A stretch of DNA of 64,000 bases from positions 682,001-746,000 of the forward strand of contig NZ_SOAW01000001.1 in NCBI RefSeq assembly GCF_004364645.1. Direction: 5' to 3'. The stretch's first letter is position 1. Every line of letters starts with the position of its first letter. This stretch comes from Naumannella halotolerans. GTDB taxonomy: Bacteria > Actinomycetota > Actinomycetes > Propionibacteriales > Propionibacteriaceae. The translations under genes and the position numbers were made by a program. Under the pieces are notes generated by a model. It was not told where the DNA came from, ran no database searches, and was given only the letters and a program-made list of their open reading frames with translations. Below are positions 1 through 8,932 of the stretch, in pieces.

Positions 1-94
1 CCGAGCTTGCCCAGTTGGGGTGCTGTCGCCAGGACTCCGACGGCCGTTGGTCGCTGGCGAGATGAGGTCGGTCGAGGATGGTTCACCGCAGCGT

Positions 95-933
95 TCACGG
101 TTGCCGGGCGGTGATGCAGTACTGCAGACCGCCCGGGGCCGCCATCACGGTCCACTGCGGGTGCCGGCGGACGATCTTGGCACCGAGTCTCAGGTGCCGG
201 TCGGTCTCTGCCTCGACATCGGAGGTGGCCAGATCGAGGTGGGCTCGAGTCAGCGGTGCGGGCTGGGCCAGCTCCTGGACCAGCAGGCACAGCGGCTGGT
301 CGGGATGCGTGAGGCGAAGGAACGGGCCAGGTCCGGCATTACCCGATGGCGACCACCGGGTGAGTTCGGTCCAGAATCGGCGCTCGGTCGCAGCGTCATC
401 GGGTGACACGTCGATCACCACCTGATCGACCCGGCTGCGATGCCCCGACCACTGCGACGCAGCGGGGGCCGGCCCGGATCGGAGGCATCGACCAGGCAGA
501 ACCGCATGCCGCCGGGGGAGGTCATCACCTGCACGTCACCGTAGTCGGTGTGTTCACGCCCGCCCAGTGCGCGGACCCGCCCGACCATCGTCGGCCGATC
601 CTGCACATGCAGATCGATGTGCACCCCGGTGCCACCGTGGCCGGTGTTCTGCACCCGCAGATAGGCATCACCGCTGTCCGGCAGCAAGGTCGCGAACTGA
701 CCGTGATCGCCCCGGCTGGCCGAAAGCTGCGAACCGGTGACCGAACTCCAGAACTCGGTGCAGACTCGGTGCACCGCATCGGGGATGTCGACGAAGGCGG
801 TCACCCAGTCGATCTCAGTGGTGGGCGTACCCGAGCCGGCGCCGGCGGGTGAGCCGATCCCGGAACCTGTGTCGGTGGCGGCACCGGTACGCGAATCGTG
901 GCCGGGGCTGGAGAAGCTGTCGGCGGAGGGCAT
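95..933 (-). pseudogene. Two-domain VOC (glyoxalase-like) protein, frameshifted
   Basis: Two adjacent minus-strand reading frames each encode one glyoxalase-like (VOC) domain. The N-terminal part (415-933) contains GVHIDLHV and ends near SPGGMRFCLVD; the C-terminal part (95-421) has RAHLDLATSDVEAE and ends in APGGLQYCI. Read together they form one two-domain VOC protein of the kind common in Actinobacteria. The frames join if one C is added to the C5 run at 464-468 (G5 on the plus strand), giving a smooth linker ending QVVIDVSPDD. So a single base is missing, by mutation or by homopolymer sequencing error. The start at 933 is chosen because TACGGT lies 7 nt upstream of the ATG, a leaderless arrangement seen elsewhere in the window; ATG at 981 is an alternative. 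Substrate unknown. Confidence 0.75.
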
Positions 934-1086
934 GGGTCCAACCGTATGCGGGTCGTCGGTCAGTGCCAGGGTGCTCAGCATTCGATCCGGCCGAGGGGCG
1001 TCGCGCTTTCATGCTTCGACCGCGGTCGATGGATCCACGCGCGAACGGCGACTCGCGAGTGGGGCCGATTCGATCGGCTCGCGCTG

Positions 1087-1386
1087 TCACTCGGTGGCTG
1101 GCTCTGCCACCAAGGATGCATAGTCGGGATGGCGATCGATCCACCCACGGATGAAGGGACACAGCGGTTGGACCTTCAGGCCCCGGTCGCGGGCATCGTC
1201 GAGCGCGTGACGGGCGAGGGTGGAGCCGACACCACGGCCACCCAGCGACGGATCCACCTCGGTGTGGGTGAAGGTGATCAGACCGTCGCCGAGTTCGTAG
1301 GCGGCGAAGCCGAGCAGATCGTCACCGGCATGGATCTCGTAGCGTCGCCGAGCAGGGTTGTCGGCGACTGTGATCTGTGTGTCCAT
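1087..1386 (-). CDS. Small GNAT-like N-acetyltransferase (YjdJ/COG2388 type)
   Basis: A 99-residue protein of the short GNAT-like family. The sequence shows the core acetyl-CoA-binding pattern GGRGVGSTLARHALDDA (about residues 49-65) and the family's C-terminal block PFIRGWIDRHPDY. Members are single-domain proteins of about 90-100 residues, so this is full length. Family members resemble the acetyl-CoA-binding half of GNAT enzymes; a substrate is not known for most. The ATG at 1386 is preferred over the in-frame GTG at 1392 because an AAGGAG element lies 5 nt upstream of the ATG and would be too close to the GTG. It stands alone between two frameshifted genes and is itself intact. Confidence 0.8.
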   Translation of the reverse strand: MDTQITVADNPARRRYEIHAGDDLLGFAAYELGDGLITFTHTEVDPSLGGRGVGSTLARHALDDARDRGLKVQPLCPFIRGWIDRHPDYASLVAEPATE

Positions 1387-1602
1387 CTCCACTCCTTCGT
1401 GCCTACGTCCGGACCTGGCCGGAAAACCGGGCGGCGTTGCCCGGAGCGAGCTCAGGTCTGGTCACCCCCGAACGACACCGGGATTCACGGCAGCCCGGGA
1501 AACATCTCGTCCGACGATAACCGCAGTGGCCCCCGGAAGTCTGCTCCTGCAGGTGACAAGTTTCCCCACTCCACCGGTCGGTCGGTAGCCGGCAGACCAC
1601 AA

Positions 1603-1634
1603 CGGGCCGGGGATGGTCACCCATCCCCGGCCCG
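1603..1634 (-). terminator. Hairpin downstream of the aldehyde dehydrogenase gene
   Basis: A perfect 14-bp G+C-rich stem (1603-1616 with 1621-1634) closes a TCAC loop. It lies just past the restored stop codon (1659-1661) of the minus-strand succinate-semialdehyde dehydrogenase gene. The minus-strand sequence after the stem is only mildly T-rich (cgttgtggtc), as is common for high-GC terminators. Confidence 0.65.
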
Positions 1635-1658
1635 CGGATCAGCTGTGTCTCCTGTGGA

Positions 1659-3049
1659 TCAGAAGGCCGCGTCGATGTCGGTCACCCCGATCACCTTGAT
1701 GTTCAGGAACTCGTTGAAACCGAGGTCGATCAGCTCGTGGCCGTACCCGGAGTTCTTCACACCGCCGAAGGGGAGTCGGCCTTCACCCCGGTCGGATGGT
1801 TGACGAAGATCATGCCGGTGTCGACCTGCTGGGAAACCCGCTCGCCGCGATCGGGGTCACTGGTGAACACCGAACCGCCGAGACCGTACGGGCTGTCATT
1901 GGCGACCTTGATCGCCTCCTCCTCACCCGAGACCCGGTACACCTGCGAGACCGGTCCGAAGAACTCCTCGTGCCGGGCAGGATTGTCCGGGGCGATGTCG
2001 GTCAGGATCGTGGGCTGGAAGAAGTTGCCCTGCGTCGGTACGGGGTCGCCGAGCTGCTCGGCCTTGGCGCCGTTGGCGATCGCCTGCTCCACCTGGCTCT
2101 GCAACCGGCTGGCCGCGCCGTCGGAGGACAGTGGGGCCAAAGTGGTCGAACGGTCCATCGGGTCCCCGGCCTTGAGCGTCGCCACACCGGCCCGGTAGCG
2201 GTCCATGAAGCGGTCGTAGACCGAGTCGTCGACGATCAGTCGCTTGGAGGAGACACAGACCTGACCGGCGTTCCAGTGCCGGCCCAGGACGGCCCAGTCG
2301 GCGGCCTTGTCCACATCGGCGTCGTCGAGCACGATGAACGCGTCGGCACCGCCGAGCTCCAGGGTCGACTTCTTCAGGTTCTTCGCCGCCTCGGTGGCGA
2401 CCGCGGCGCCCGCGCGCTCACTGCCGGTCAGTGCCACCCCGCGTACCCGCTGGTCGGCGATCAGGGTGTTCGACAGCTCGTGGGAAATGAAGACGTTGGT
2501 GTAGATGCCCTTCGGGGCGCCGGCATCGGCCAGCAGCTTCTCGAAGGCCAGTGCGGCCTGCGGCACGTTCTCGGCGTGCTTGACGATCATCGTGTTGCCG
2601 GCGGCCAGCTGCGGTCCGGCCACCCGTGCCAGCTGGTAGTAGGGGAAGTTCCACGGCTCGATCGCATAGATCACTCCGAGCGGCTCGCGGGACAGGTACA
2701 CCCGGCCGGCGTTCGGATCCTTCACCTGCAGTGGCTGCGGTTCGAGGAACTTCGCGGCGTGCTGGGCGTAGTACTCGAGGATGTCGGCGCTGAGTTCCAC
2801 CTCGGCCTCGGCCTCACCGATGACCTTGCCCATCTCCAGGGTCAGGATCTCGGCGTATCGCGATTTGTCGGCCCGCAGCGCGTCAGCGGCACGCTGCAGC
2901 ACGACCTCACGATCGGCAACAGGTGTCGTCCGCCAACTGCGGAATGCCTCGTCGGCGGTGGTGACGACCTCGCGCAACTCGGCTTCGGTGAGCTCCTCGA
3001 ACTTCTGCACGACCTCACCGGTATAGGGATTCGTGGTCTGGTAACCCAT
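1659..3049 (-). pseudogene. NAD(P)-dependent succinate-semialdehyde dehydrogenase, frameshifted near the C-terminus
   Basis: Aldehyde dehydrogenase superfamily, closest by eye to the succinate-semialdehyde dehydrogenase group, oxidising succinate semialdehyde to succinate in the cytosol. The N-terminus GYQTTNPYTGE, EPWNFPYY (131-138), the general-base motif LELGGAD (Glu231) and the nucleophile motif GQVCVSS (Cys265) are intact. ATG at 3049 has a GAGGTGG Shine-Dalgarno. The open frame stops at 1757 after KADSPSAV. The next frame supplies the expected family ending (FGGVKNSGYG, then FNEFLNIKVI) through to a stop at 1659. One C is missing from the C4 run at 1770-1773; restoring it gives a normal protein of about 463 residues. 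About 30 C-terminal residues are affected, so this is either a late-truncated gene or a sequencing error. Confidence 0.8.
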
Positions 3050-3264
3050 GGTTGTCCACCTCGGTTCAGGACCCGTCCCGGCCTCACCTGCGCGGCGGAT
3101 CGGCGGCTGTGGCGTCGGAGAACTGTCGTTGCGGTGGAGTGGGCCGAGCGGATCGGCTTGTTGATCTCTACTTGTCTCAACGGCCTGCCCGGGCCGGCGC
3201 ATTCCGGATCGGGGGAGTCTGCTCGATCACGCCGCCTCGCTTGTCGCGATCTGTCGACCACCTA

Positions 3265-3283
3265 ACACATTTACGTGATGTGT
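3265..3283. promoter_or_regulatory. Inverted repeat in the divergent intergenic region
   Basis: ACACAT-N7-ATGTGT sits in a relatively AT-rich stretch between the divergent dehydrogenase (start 3049) and DUF255 gene (start 3457). It has the form of a repressor operator, but no regulator gene is adjacent. The remainder of 3050-3456 shows no credible gene. Confidence 0.3.
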
Positions 3284-3456
3284 GAACTGTTTCTGATATT
3301 CCTGACATGTTGATGGGAGCCGTTGAAGCAGTCGGCCTTGATGGCAGGGCCAGTGCTCAAATCGCCCCGCATTCTCTGCGGCATCCCGGCAGGGGGAGTT
3401 GTCTGCTGGCCGGCCGATGGCAGGCTGGCCACCAAGCGATCCACCCGGAAGGCCCC

Positions 3457-5412
3457 ATGACGAACCGATTGCGCGACAGTCTCTCCCCGTACCTGCAACA
3501 GCATGCCGAGAACCCGGTGCACTGGCAGGAATGGGGTGCCGAGGCCTTCGCCGAGGCCCGACGTCGCGACGTACCGGTCTTCCTGTCGATCGGCTACGCC
3601 GCCTGTCACTGGTGCCATGTGATGGCCCATGAGTCCTTCGAGGATCCCGAACTGGCAGCACTGCTGAACCGCGACTTCGTCCCGGTGAAGGTCGACCGGG
3701 AGGAGCGACCCGATGTCGATGCGGTCTATATGGCCGCCACCCAGGCGCTGACCGGGCAGGGCGGGTGGCCGATGTCGGTCTGGCTCACCCCGGAGGGTGA
3801 ACCCTTCTATGCCGGTACGTACTTCCCGCCGCGTCCACGCCAGGGCATGCCCGGATTCGAGCAGGTGCTGACGGCCCTGTCCCAGGCCTGGCAGGAGCGA
3901 CGCTCCGATGTCTCGGACAGTGCCACGGAGGTGGCCAGGTACGTGGCCGCAGCGCAGGAGGGCATCACCGGGGATCTGCAGTTGGCGACCGCGCTGGAGC
4001 AGCTGCACCACCAGTACGACAACAGGTACGGCGGTTTCGGTGCGGCACCGAAGTTCCCGCCGACACTGGTACTGGACGCGTTGCTGGCAGAAGGCAGCCC
4101 CGACAGCCTGCAATCGGTCACCGGCACTCTCGACGCCATGATCAACGGTGGAATCCATGATCAACTCGGGGGTGGGTTCGCCCGCTACTCGGTCGATGCC
4201 CGATGGATCGTGCCGCACTTCGAGAAGATGCTCTACGACAATGCGCTGCTGCTGGGCACGCTGGCCCGTGCTTCGCGGGTGGTCGATGCCGCACGGGCCG
4301 AGGACTACCAGCACGTCGGTGAGCGGCTGGTCGGTTGGTTGGAGCGGGAGATGCTCCTGGCCGGCGGCGGTTTCGCTGCCTCACTCGACGCCGACTCGGT
4401 CGATGCCGATGGGCGCATGCGCGAGGGGGCGTACTACGTCTGGACCCCCGCACAGCTGACCGAAGTGCTCGGTGAGGCTGCCGGGCCGGCCGCAGCGGCA
4501 TTCGGCGTCAGCGCCGAGGGCAGCTTCGAGCCCGGTACGTCCACCCTGCAACGTCTCGGCCCGACCGAACCGCACTGGCGCGAATCGCTGCTGCAGCGAC
4601 GCGCGTCGCGGCAACCTCCGGCCCGTGACGACAAGGTGGTCGCAGCGTGGAACGGCTGGCTGGTCGTCTCCCTGGTCGAGGCGGCGATGATCTGGCAACA
4701 ACCGCGTTGGCTCGAACTGGCCATCGGTGCGGCCGACTACCTGTGGCAGGTGCATGTCGACAGCGACCGGGTCCACCGGGTGAGCCGCAACGGGGCCAAC
4801 GGGACCGCGCCGGCGATCGCCGAGGACCACGGCGCGATGGCGCACGGCTTCGGCATGCTCGCCGCCGCCACCGGTGACCCGCACTGGCTGCAGCGCGCAG
4901 AGTTCCTGCTGGAGCTGGCCGATCGGCGGTTCCGCGCCGAGGACGGCGGTTGGTACGACAGCGCCGCCGATCATGACCTGATCACCCGGCCTCGGGACCT
5001 GACCGACAATGTCACCCCCTCCGGTGGCAGTGCACTGCTGGCTGCGCACCGGGTCCTCGCTGCCCTGAACGGCACCGGCCCGGGACGCCTGGACGCCGCC
5101 ACGGCCACCGGAGCCGGGATCGCCGCCCGGGCGCCGCGCTTCGCCGGCTGGTGGTTGCGGGAGTTGCTTCTCGCCGAGCGGCGCCGGGCCAAGGAGATCG
5201 CCGTCGTCGGTGATGCCCCGGAGTTGCTGCGGCAGGCCTGGTGCAGCGCGCCGGAGGGTTCGGTGATCCTGTCGGTGGCCGCCGACCGGACCGAGGACTT
5301 CGGTCTCAGCCGGGGACGGTCCACACCGTCACCGGCTGCCTGGGTCTGCAGCGGCAATGTCTGCCAGTTGCCGGTCGGCACGGTCGAGCAGTTGCAGGAC
5401 CAACTCGGCTGA
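3457..5412 (+). CDS. DUF255 thioredoxin-fold protein (YyaL/Spata20 family)
   Basis: A 651-residue protein of the YyaL/SPATA20 family. It has an N-terminal thioredoxin-like DUF255 domain (residues about 1-165) and an alpha/alpha-barrel C-terminal region resembling N-acylglucosamine 2-epimerases. The N-terminus NRLRDSLSPYLQQHAENPVHW is the family signature, and the CHWC redox motif is at residues 50-53. Other conserved blocks are VDREERPDVD, GQGGWPMSVWLTPEG and HFEKMLYDNA. The biochemical role of bacterial members is not established. ATG at 3457 follows a GGAAGG Shine-Dalgarno and begins the conserved region; longer in-frame extensions upstream have no similarity to the family. A hairpin overlaps the stop codon. 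Confidence 0.85.
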   Translation: MTNRLRDSLSPYLQQHAENPVHWQEWGAEAFAEARRRDVPVFLSIGYAACHWCHVMAHESFEDPELAALLNRDFVPVKVDREERPDVDAVYMAATQALTGQGGWPMSVWLTPEGEPFYAGTYFPPRPRQGMPGFEQVLTALSQAWQERRSDVSDSATEVARYVAAAQEGITGDLQLATALEQLHHQYDNRYGGFGAAPKFPPTLVLDALLAEGSPDSLQSVTGTLDAMINGGIHDQLGGGFARYSVDARWIVPHFEKMLYDNALLLGTLARASRVVDAARAEDYQHVGERLVGWLEREMLLAGGGFAASLDADSVDADGRMREGAYYVWTPAQLTEVLGEAAGPAAAAFGVSAEGSFEPGTSTLQRLGPTEPHWRESLLQRRASRQPPARDDKVVAAWNGWLVVSLVEAAMIWQQPRWLELAIGAADYLWQVHVDSDRVHRVSRNGANGTAPAIAEDHGAMAHGFGMLAAATGDPHWLQRAEFLLELADRRFRAEDGGWYDSAADHDLITRPRDLTDNVTPSGGSALLAAHRVLAALNGTGPGRLDAATATGAGIAARAPRFAGWWLRELLLAERRRAKEIAVVGDAPELLRQAWCSAPEGSVILSVAADRTEDFGLSRGRSTPSPAAWVCSGNVCQLPVGTVEQLQDQLG

Positions 5413-5434
5413 ACCACCCGCCGATGGTTCAGCC
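5407..5434 (+). terminator. Hairpin overlapping the DUF255 stop codon
   Basis: A perfect 10-bp stem (GGCTGAACCA with TGGTTCAGCC) around an 8-nt loop contains the stop codon of the upstream gene. It sits between convergent genes. There is no T-run. Confidence 0.5.
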
Positions 5435-5521
5435 GGAGTCCGTGGCCGAACCACCGCGCCCGGCGGGCGGCCCGGCCGGTCCGTCGGCGCCCAGCCTCCT
5501 CACCGACCTCGGTCCAGCAGG

Positions 5522-6127
5522 TCAGATCCAGCCGTTGCGGCGGGCGACTTGGGCTGCCTCGTGCCGGTTGGAGACACCGAGTTTGTTCACCGCGGCCGAC
5601 AGGTAGTTGCGTACCGTCCCCACCGACAGGGCAGCCCGGGAGGCGATCTCCTCCACCGGTGAGCCGGCGGCGGCCAGGGTCAACACATCGGCCTCCCGGG
5701 CCGAGAGTGGCGAGTCGCCGGCGCCGATCGCCTCGGCGGCCAGTTCGGGATCGACATAGCGCCCGCCGTCGTTGATCGTCCGGATCAGGTCGGCCAGGAC
5801 CTTCGCCGAGACGGTCTTCGGGACGAAACCGCGTACCCCGGCGGCCAGGGCGCCCTTCAGGTAACCGGGACGTCCGTGGGAGGTGACGATCACGCACCCG
5901 CAGTCGGGTAGGTCGAGGAGAATCTGCTTCGCCGCCTCGATCCCGTCCAGTCCGGGCATCTGCAGGTCGAGCACGGCCACATCGGGCCGGGAGTGCCGCG
6001 CCGCGGCGACCGCCTCCGGGCCGGAGGCGGCGACGGCGACGACCTCCAGGTCGTCCTCCAGATTGAGCAGGCCGACGAGAGCCTCGCGGATCAGCGCCTC
6101 GTCATCGGCGAGCAGGATCGATATCAC
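5522..6127 (-). CDS. NarL/LuxR-type response regulator
   Basis: A 201-residue response regulator: receiver domain (1-120) with acidic pair DD at 8-9 and phospho-acceptor Asp54 in VLDLQMPG, then a LuxR-type helix-turn-helix (LSAREADVLTLAAAG ... VGTVRNYLSAAVNKLGV) at about 137-195. It lies 45 nt downstream of the sensor kinase gene on the same strand, so the two form one transcription unit and a cognate pair. The kinase should phosphorylate Asp54 and the regulator then bind target promoters. The signal and regulon cannot be told from sequence. The kinase has multiple membrane segments and no large extracellular domain, like DesK-type envelope-stress systems, but this is only an analogy. Confidence 0.93.
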   Translation of the reverse strand: MISILLADDEALIREALVGLLNLEDDLEVVAVAASGPEAVAAARHSRPDVAVLDLQMPGLDGIEAAKQILLDLPDCGCVIVTSHGRPGYLKGALAAGVRGFVPKTVSAKVLADLIRTINDGGRYVDPELAAEAIGAGDSPLSAREADVLTLAAAGSPVEEIASRAALSVGTVRNYLSAAVNKLGVSNRHEAAQVARRNGWI

Positions 6128-6172
6128 GTCAACTCCTTGGGTACGGGAAGAGTCTGGCAGGGATCGGCCGGG

Positions 6173-7396
6173 TCAACGACCCGACTGGTCCGGTACAGCA
6201 GGTGCCTCGAGTCCGTCGTCGGCGACCGGACGGCGCCGGCCCGACCGCTGCTGCGGCGGGACCTCGGCGAGCAGGGTGAAGACATTCCGGTACACATCGG
6301 TGTGCATCGCGCCGCCGACCTGCTGCAGGCGTTCCTGCAGTCCCAACAGCCCCGAGCCGTTGCCGCTGCGGCCGGACGGATGGGCACCGTCATTGGTCAG
6401 GGTCAGGCGCCAGCCCTCACCGGCTGCGCCGCTGAGGCTGATCGTCACCACGGTCGCATCGCTGTGCCGCAGCACATTGGTGACGCCTTCGCGTACCACC
6501 CAGCCCAGGGCGGCTGAGCTGTCGCGATCCAGGTCGGCGTCGGCGATGTCGACCTCACAACGGACCCCGCCGGCTGCCAGCACCGACTTCGCCCCGTGCA
6601 GTTCCTGGGCGAAGTCGACCTGCCGGTAGCCGCGGACGACCTCACGTACCTCCTTGCCGGCCTGCTCGGCGACCTGGTGCACCTCACGCATCTGTGCGGC
6701 GGCCTCCGCCGACCGCCCCCGCTCGGCCAGTCCGGCAGCCAGTTCGCTCTTCACCGCCACCGAGGACAGGACGCGACCGAAGACATCGTGCAGGTCCCGG
6801 GAGAAGCGCAACCGTTCCTCGGCGACCGCCAATCGGGCCGCGGTCTGCCGGGCCGAATCGAGAGACCACACGACGCGCAAGGTCCACGCGCACAGCCAGA
6901 CCGTGGAGATCATGACCACCACCATGAAGAGGATCGCGAACCGCGAAGCGGGTTCCAGTCCGGCGGTGCAGGCAACCGTCACCACCAGTGCGATGATCTG
7001 GATGCCGAGTGCCACCCGGAAGGTCGCGATCAGCACCAGCGGCGAGACGGTCATGATCAGGATCGCCGGGGCGGTCGACGGGGTGACCAGGACACCGCTG
7101 AGTGTGGTGGTGGTCACGGTGAAACCGGTCCAGACGGCCACCTGTTTCCCGTGCGCACGCATCGTCTGTTCCTCGAGCACGCTCAGTGCCCGGATCAGCG
7201 CCAGCAGCGAGGCCACACCGGCGAGGACGAACAGTACCCACAAGACCACCTGCTGCCACGGCGCAAGCGCGATCAGGTCGCGGATCACGAAGGCCAGGAC
7301 CGCCAGACCGCCCAGTGGTACCGGGTAGAGCGACCACCGGAAGTACTGGTCGAGGCGCCGCGTGTTGGTGTGCAGCCAGCTCTGCGTGTCGCTCAT
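6173..7396 (-). CDS. Sensor histidine kinase (HisKA_3 type)
   Basis: A 407-residue membrane sensor kinase. About six hydrophobic segments occupy residues 22-175. The dimerisation/phosphotransfer domain follows, with phospho-acceptor His203 in RFSRDLHDVFGR. The C-terminal ATPase domain has an N-box-like segment (VVREGVTNVLRHS) and a G-box GSGLLGLQERL. The DLHD pattern is diagnostic of the NarX/DesK-like HisKA_3 class. It is the first gene of the pair with the response regulator. The first ATG at 7396 is kept because the hydrophilic N-tail before the first membrane segment is the usual length. The ligand is unknown. Confidence 0.92.
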   Translation of the reverse strand: MSDTQSWLHTNTRRLDQYFRWSLYPVPLGGLAVLAFVIRDLIALAPWQQVVLWVLFVLAGVASLLALIRALSVLEEQTMRAHGKQVAVWTGFTVTTTTLSGVLVTPSTAPAILIMTVSPLVLIATFRVALGIQIIALVVTVACTAGLEPASRFAILFMVVVMISTVWLCAWTLRVVWSLDSARQTAARLAVAEERLRFSRDLHDVFGRVLSSVAVKSELAAGLAERGRSAEAAAQMREVHQVAEQAGKEVREVVRGYRQVDFAQELHGAKSVLAAGGVRCEVDIADADLDRDSSAALGWVVREGVTNVLRHSDATVVTISLSGAAGEGWRLTLTNDGAHPSGRSGNGSGLLGLQERLQQVGGAMHTDVYRNVFTLLAEVPPQQRSGRRRPVADDGLEAPAVPDQSGR

Positions 7397-7492
7397 GGGC
7401 CGATCCTGCCATCCACCGCGCGGTGGGGGTCGGTACCCGGTTCACCGGAAGCCGGTGACATCTGTCAGATCGACCCTCCGGTCGTGGACCGG

Positions 7493-8086
7493 TCAGTCGA
7501 GGTCGGGATCACGCGGGCCGACCCACAGCCCGCGGGCCCTGGCTGTGACCTGGCCGTCGACGGTGATCTCCCCGTTGAGCCACACCTTCCGGCCGGACGT
7601 CTCCTCGGCGCGGGCGGTGACCACCAGATTGGTGTAGAGGGGAGTGCCGGCCAGGTAGTCGATGGTCAGGGTACGGGTGAACCGCGCCCGGTCCCGCGGC
7701 TGGGCCCCGCCAAGGGTGTGGTCGAGCAGGGCCGCCAGCATCCCGCCGTGCACCCGGCCGGGTGGTCCTTGGTAGGCCAGGCCCAGGTTGGCCCGGGCCT
7801 CGGCGCTGCCATTGTGCTCGGCCTTCCGGACCGGGGGAGCGATCGGGTTCGCCGTGCCGGTGAGCATCGATCGGTCGTGATCCATCGTCTCCACGCTCTG
7901 CATGGTGGCTTCGTCCTCGGCGATCACCTCCTCTGCGGGGGCGGCCAGCGGGCGCAGCAACTCCTTCGCCTGCTCCAGCAGGCCCCGCAGCTCCGGCGGC
8001 GGTGCGGATTTCCCGGCCCGGACCACCAGGTCGGTCAGGTCACGCAGTTGCTGTGCGGGTTCGTCCCACGTCGTCGTCGGTTTCAC
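7493..8086 (-). CDS. PaaI-type hotdog-fold thioesterase
   Basis: A 197-residue protein with a C-terminal hotdog domain. The signature GRVHGGMLAALLDHTLGG marks the acyl-CoA thioesterase (PaaI/4HBT) family; the segment corresponds to the helix holding the catalytic carboxylate, here Asp in LLDH. The N-terminal 70 residues look like a helical extension. Predicted activity is hydrolysis of a cytosolic acyl-CoA, substrate unknown. The GTG start at 8086 is supported by TAAGGT located 7 nt upstream on the minus strand, the TANNNT spacing that suggests a leaderless mRNA. It is divergent from yaaA, which starts 99 bp away. Confidence 0.85.
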   Translation of the reverse strand: MKPTTTWDEPAQQLRDLTDLVVRAGKSAPPPELRGLLEQAKELLRPLAAPAEEVIAEDEATMQSVETMDHDRSMLTGTANPIAPPVRKAEHNGSAEARANLGLAYQGPPGRVHGGMLAALLDHTLGGAQPRDRARFTRTLTIDYLAGTPLYTNLVVTARAEETSGRKVWLNGEITVDGQVTARARGLWVGPRDPDLD

Positions 8087-8184
8087 GGCATGGACCTTAG
8101 CGCTCGTTCAGAGCCGCCGCGGCGGGTGTCCCATCGGGCCGGTGTGAGGCAGCTGGATCGGCCAGTGGTCGCTAGCCTGCACGG

Positions 8185-8922
8185 GTGCAGATCTTGTTGC
8201 CCCCCTCGGAAGGAAAACGTCGACCCGGTCGTGGTCGGCGGTTGGAACTCGAGGACCTGTCCTTCCCCGAGCTCGGTGCGAAGCGGGAGGAACTGATCGA
8301 TGCCGTGGTCGCCGCGGCAGGATCACCGGAGGCGGCGACGACGTTCGGGGTGAGCGTCGGTCAGCTGGCGGCGGTCGCGGGGAACGCCGACCTGCCCAGC
8401 CTGCCGACCGCCCGGGCGGGCGAGATCTACGACGGTGTCCTCTACCAGGCACTGGACCTTCCGGGACTGGACGCCGGCGGCAAACGCCGCGCCGGCCGTA
8501 GCGTGTTGATCAGCTCGGCCCTGTTCGGGGTGCTTCGGCTGGGCGACCGGATCCCGCCGTACAAGCTGTCGATGGGAGCGAAGCTTCCCGGTGTCGGACC
8601 GCTGGCCAAGTACTGGCGCGCAGCGTTGGCCACGGCGTTGTCCGGTCGCGAGTTCGCCGGTCTGTTGGTCGATTGCCGTTCCGGCAGCTACGCCGCGGCC
8701 TGGCGGCCGGACTCGCCCGCCTGGGTGCAGGTGCTGGTCCCCGGCGCCACGCATCAGGCGAAGCACACCCGAGGGTTGGTCGCCCATGCGCTCTGCGCAG
8801 CCGCGCAGCAGCCGAGGAAACCCGCCGATCTCGCCGATCTGCTGACCGGTGACTTCGATGTCGACCTGCAACTGCCGGAGCGTCCCGGTGCTCCGTGGCG
8901 GTTGTCGGTCACCGCCCCTTGA
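8185..8922 (+). CDS. yaaA: Peroxide stress protein YaaA (DUF328/UPF0246)
   Basis: A 245-residue YaaA-family protein with the signature LLPPSEGK at residues 4-11 and conserved blocks such as RAGEIYDGVLYQALD, LISSALFGVLRLGD and IPPYKLSM. In E. coli YaaA lowers intracellular free iron and limits oxidative DNA damage; the family binds DNA in vitro. The GTG start at 8185 has TAGCCT exactly 6 nt upstream and no Shine-Dalgarno, which suggests a leaderless transcript. Its stop is 10 nt from the stop of the convergent AidB-like gene. Length matches the family. Confidence 0.9.
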   Translation: MQILLPPSEGKRRPGRGRRLELEDLSFPELGAKREELIDAVVAAAGSPEAATTFGVSVGQLAAVAGNADLPSLPTARAGEIYDGVLYQALDLPGLDAGGKRRAGRSVLISSALFGVLRLGDRIPPYKLSMGAKLPGVGPLAKYWRAALATALSGREFAGLLVDCRSGSYAAAWRPDSPAWVQVLVPGATHQAKHTRGLVAHALCAAAQQPRKPADLADLLTGDFDVDLQLPERPGAPWRLSVTAP

Positions 8923-8932
8923 GCGAGCGTTC

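Noticed and set aside
5883-8296. Long plus-strand frames opposite the two-component genes and thioesterase
   Set aside because: Typical high-GC mirror frames. The minus-strand proteins have clear domains.
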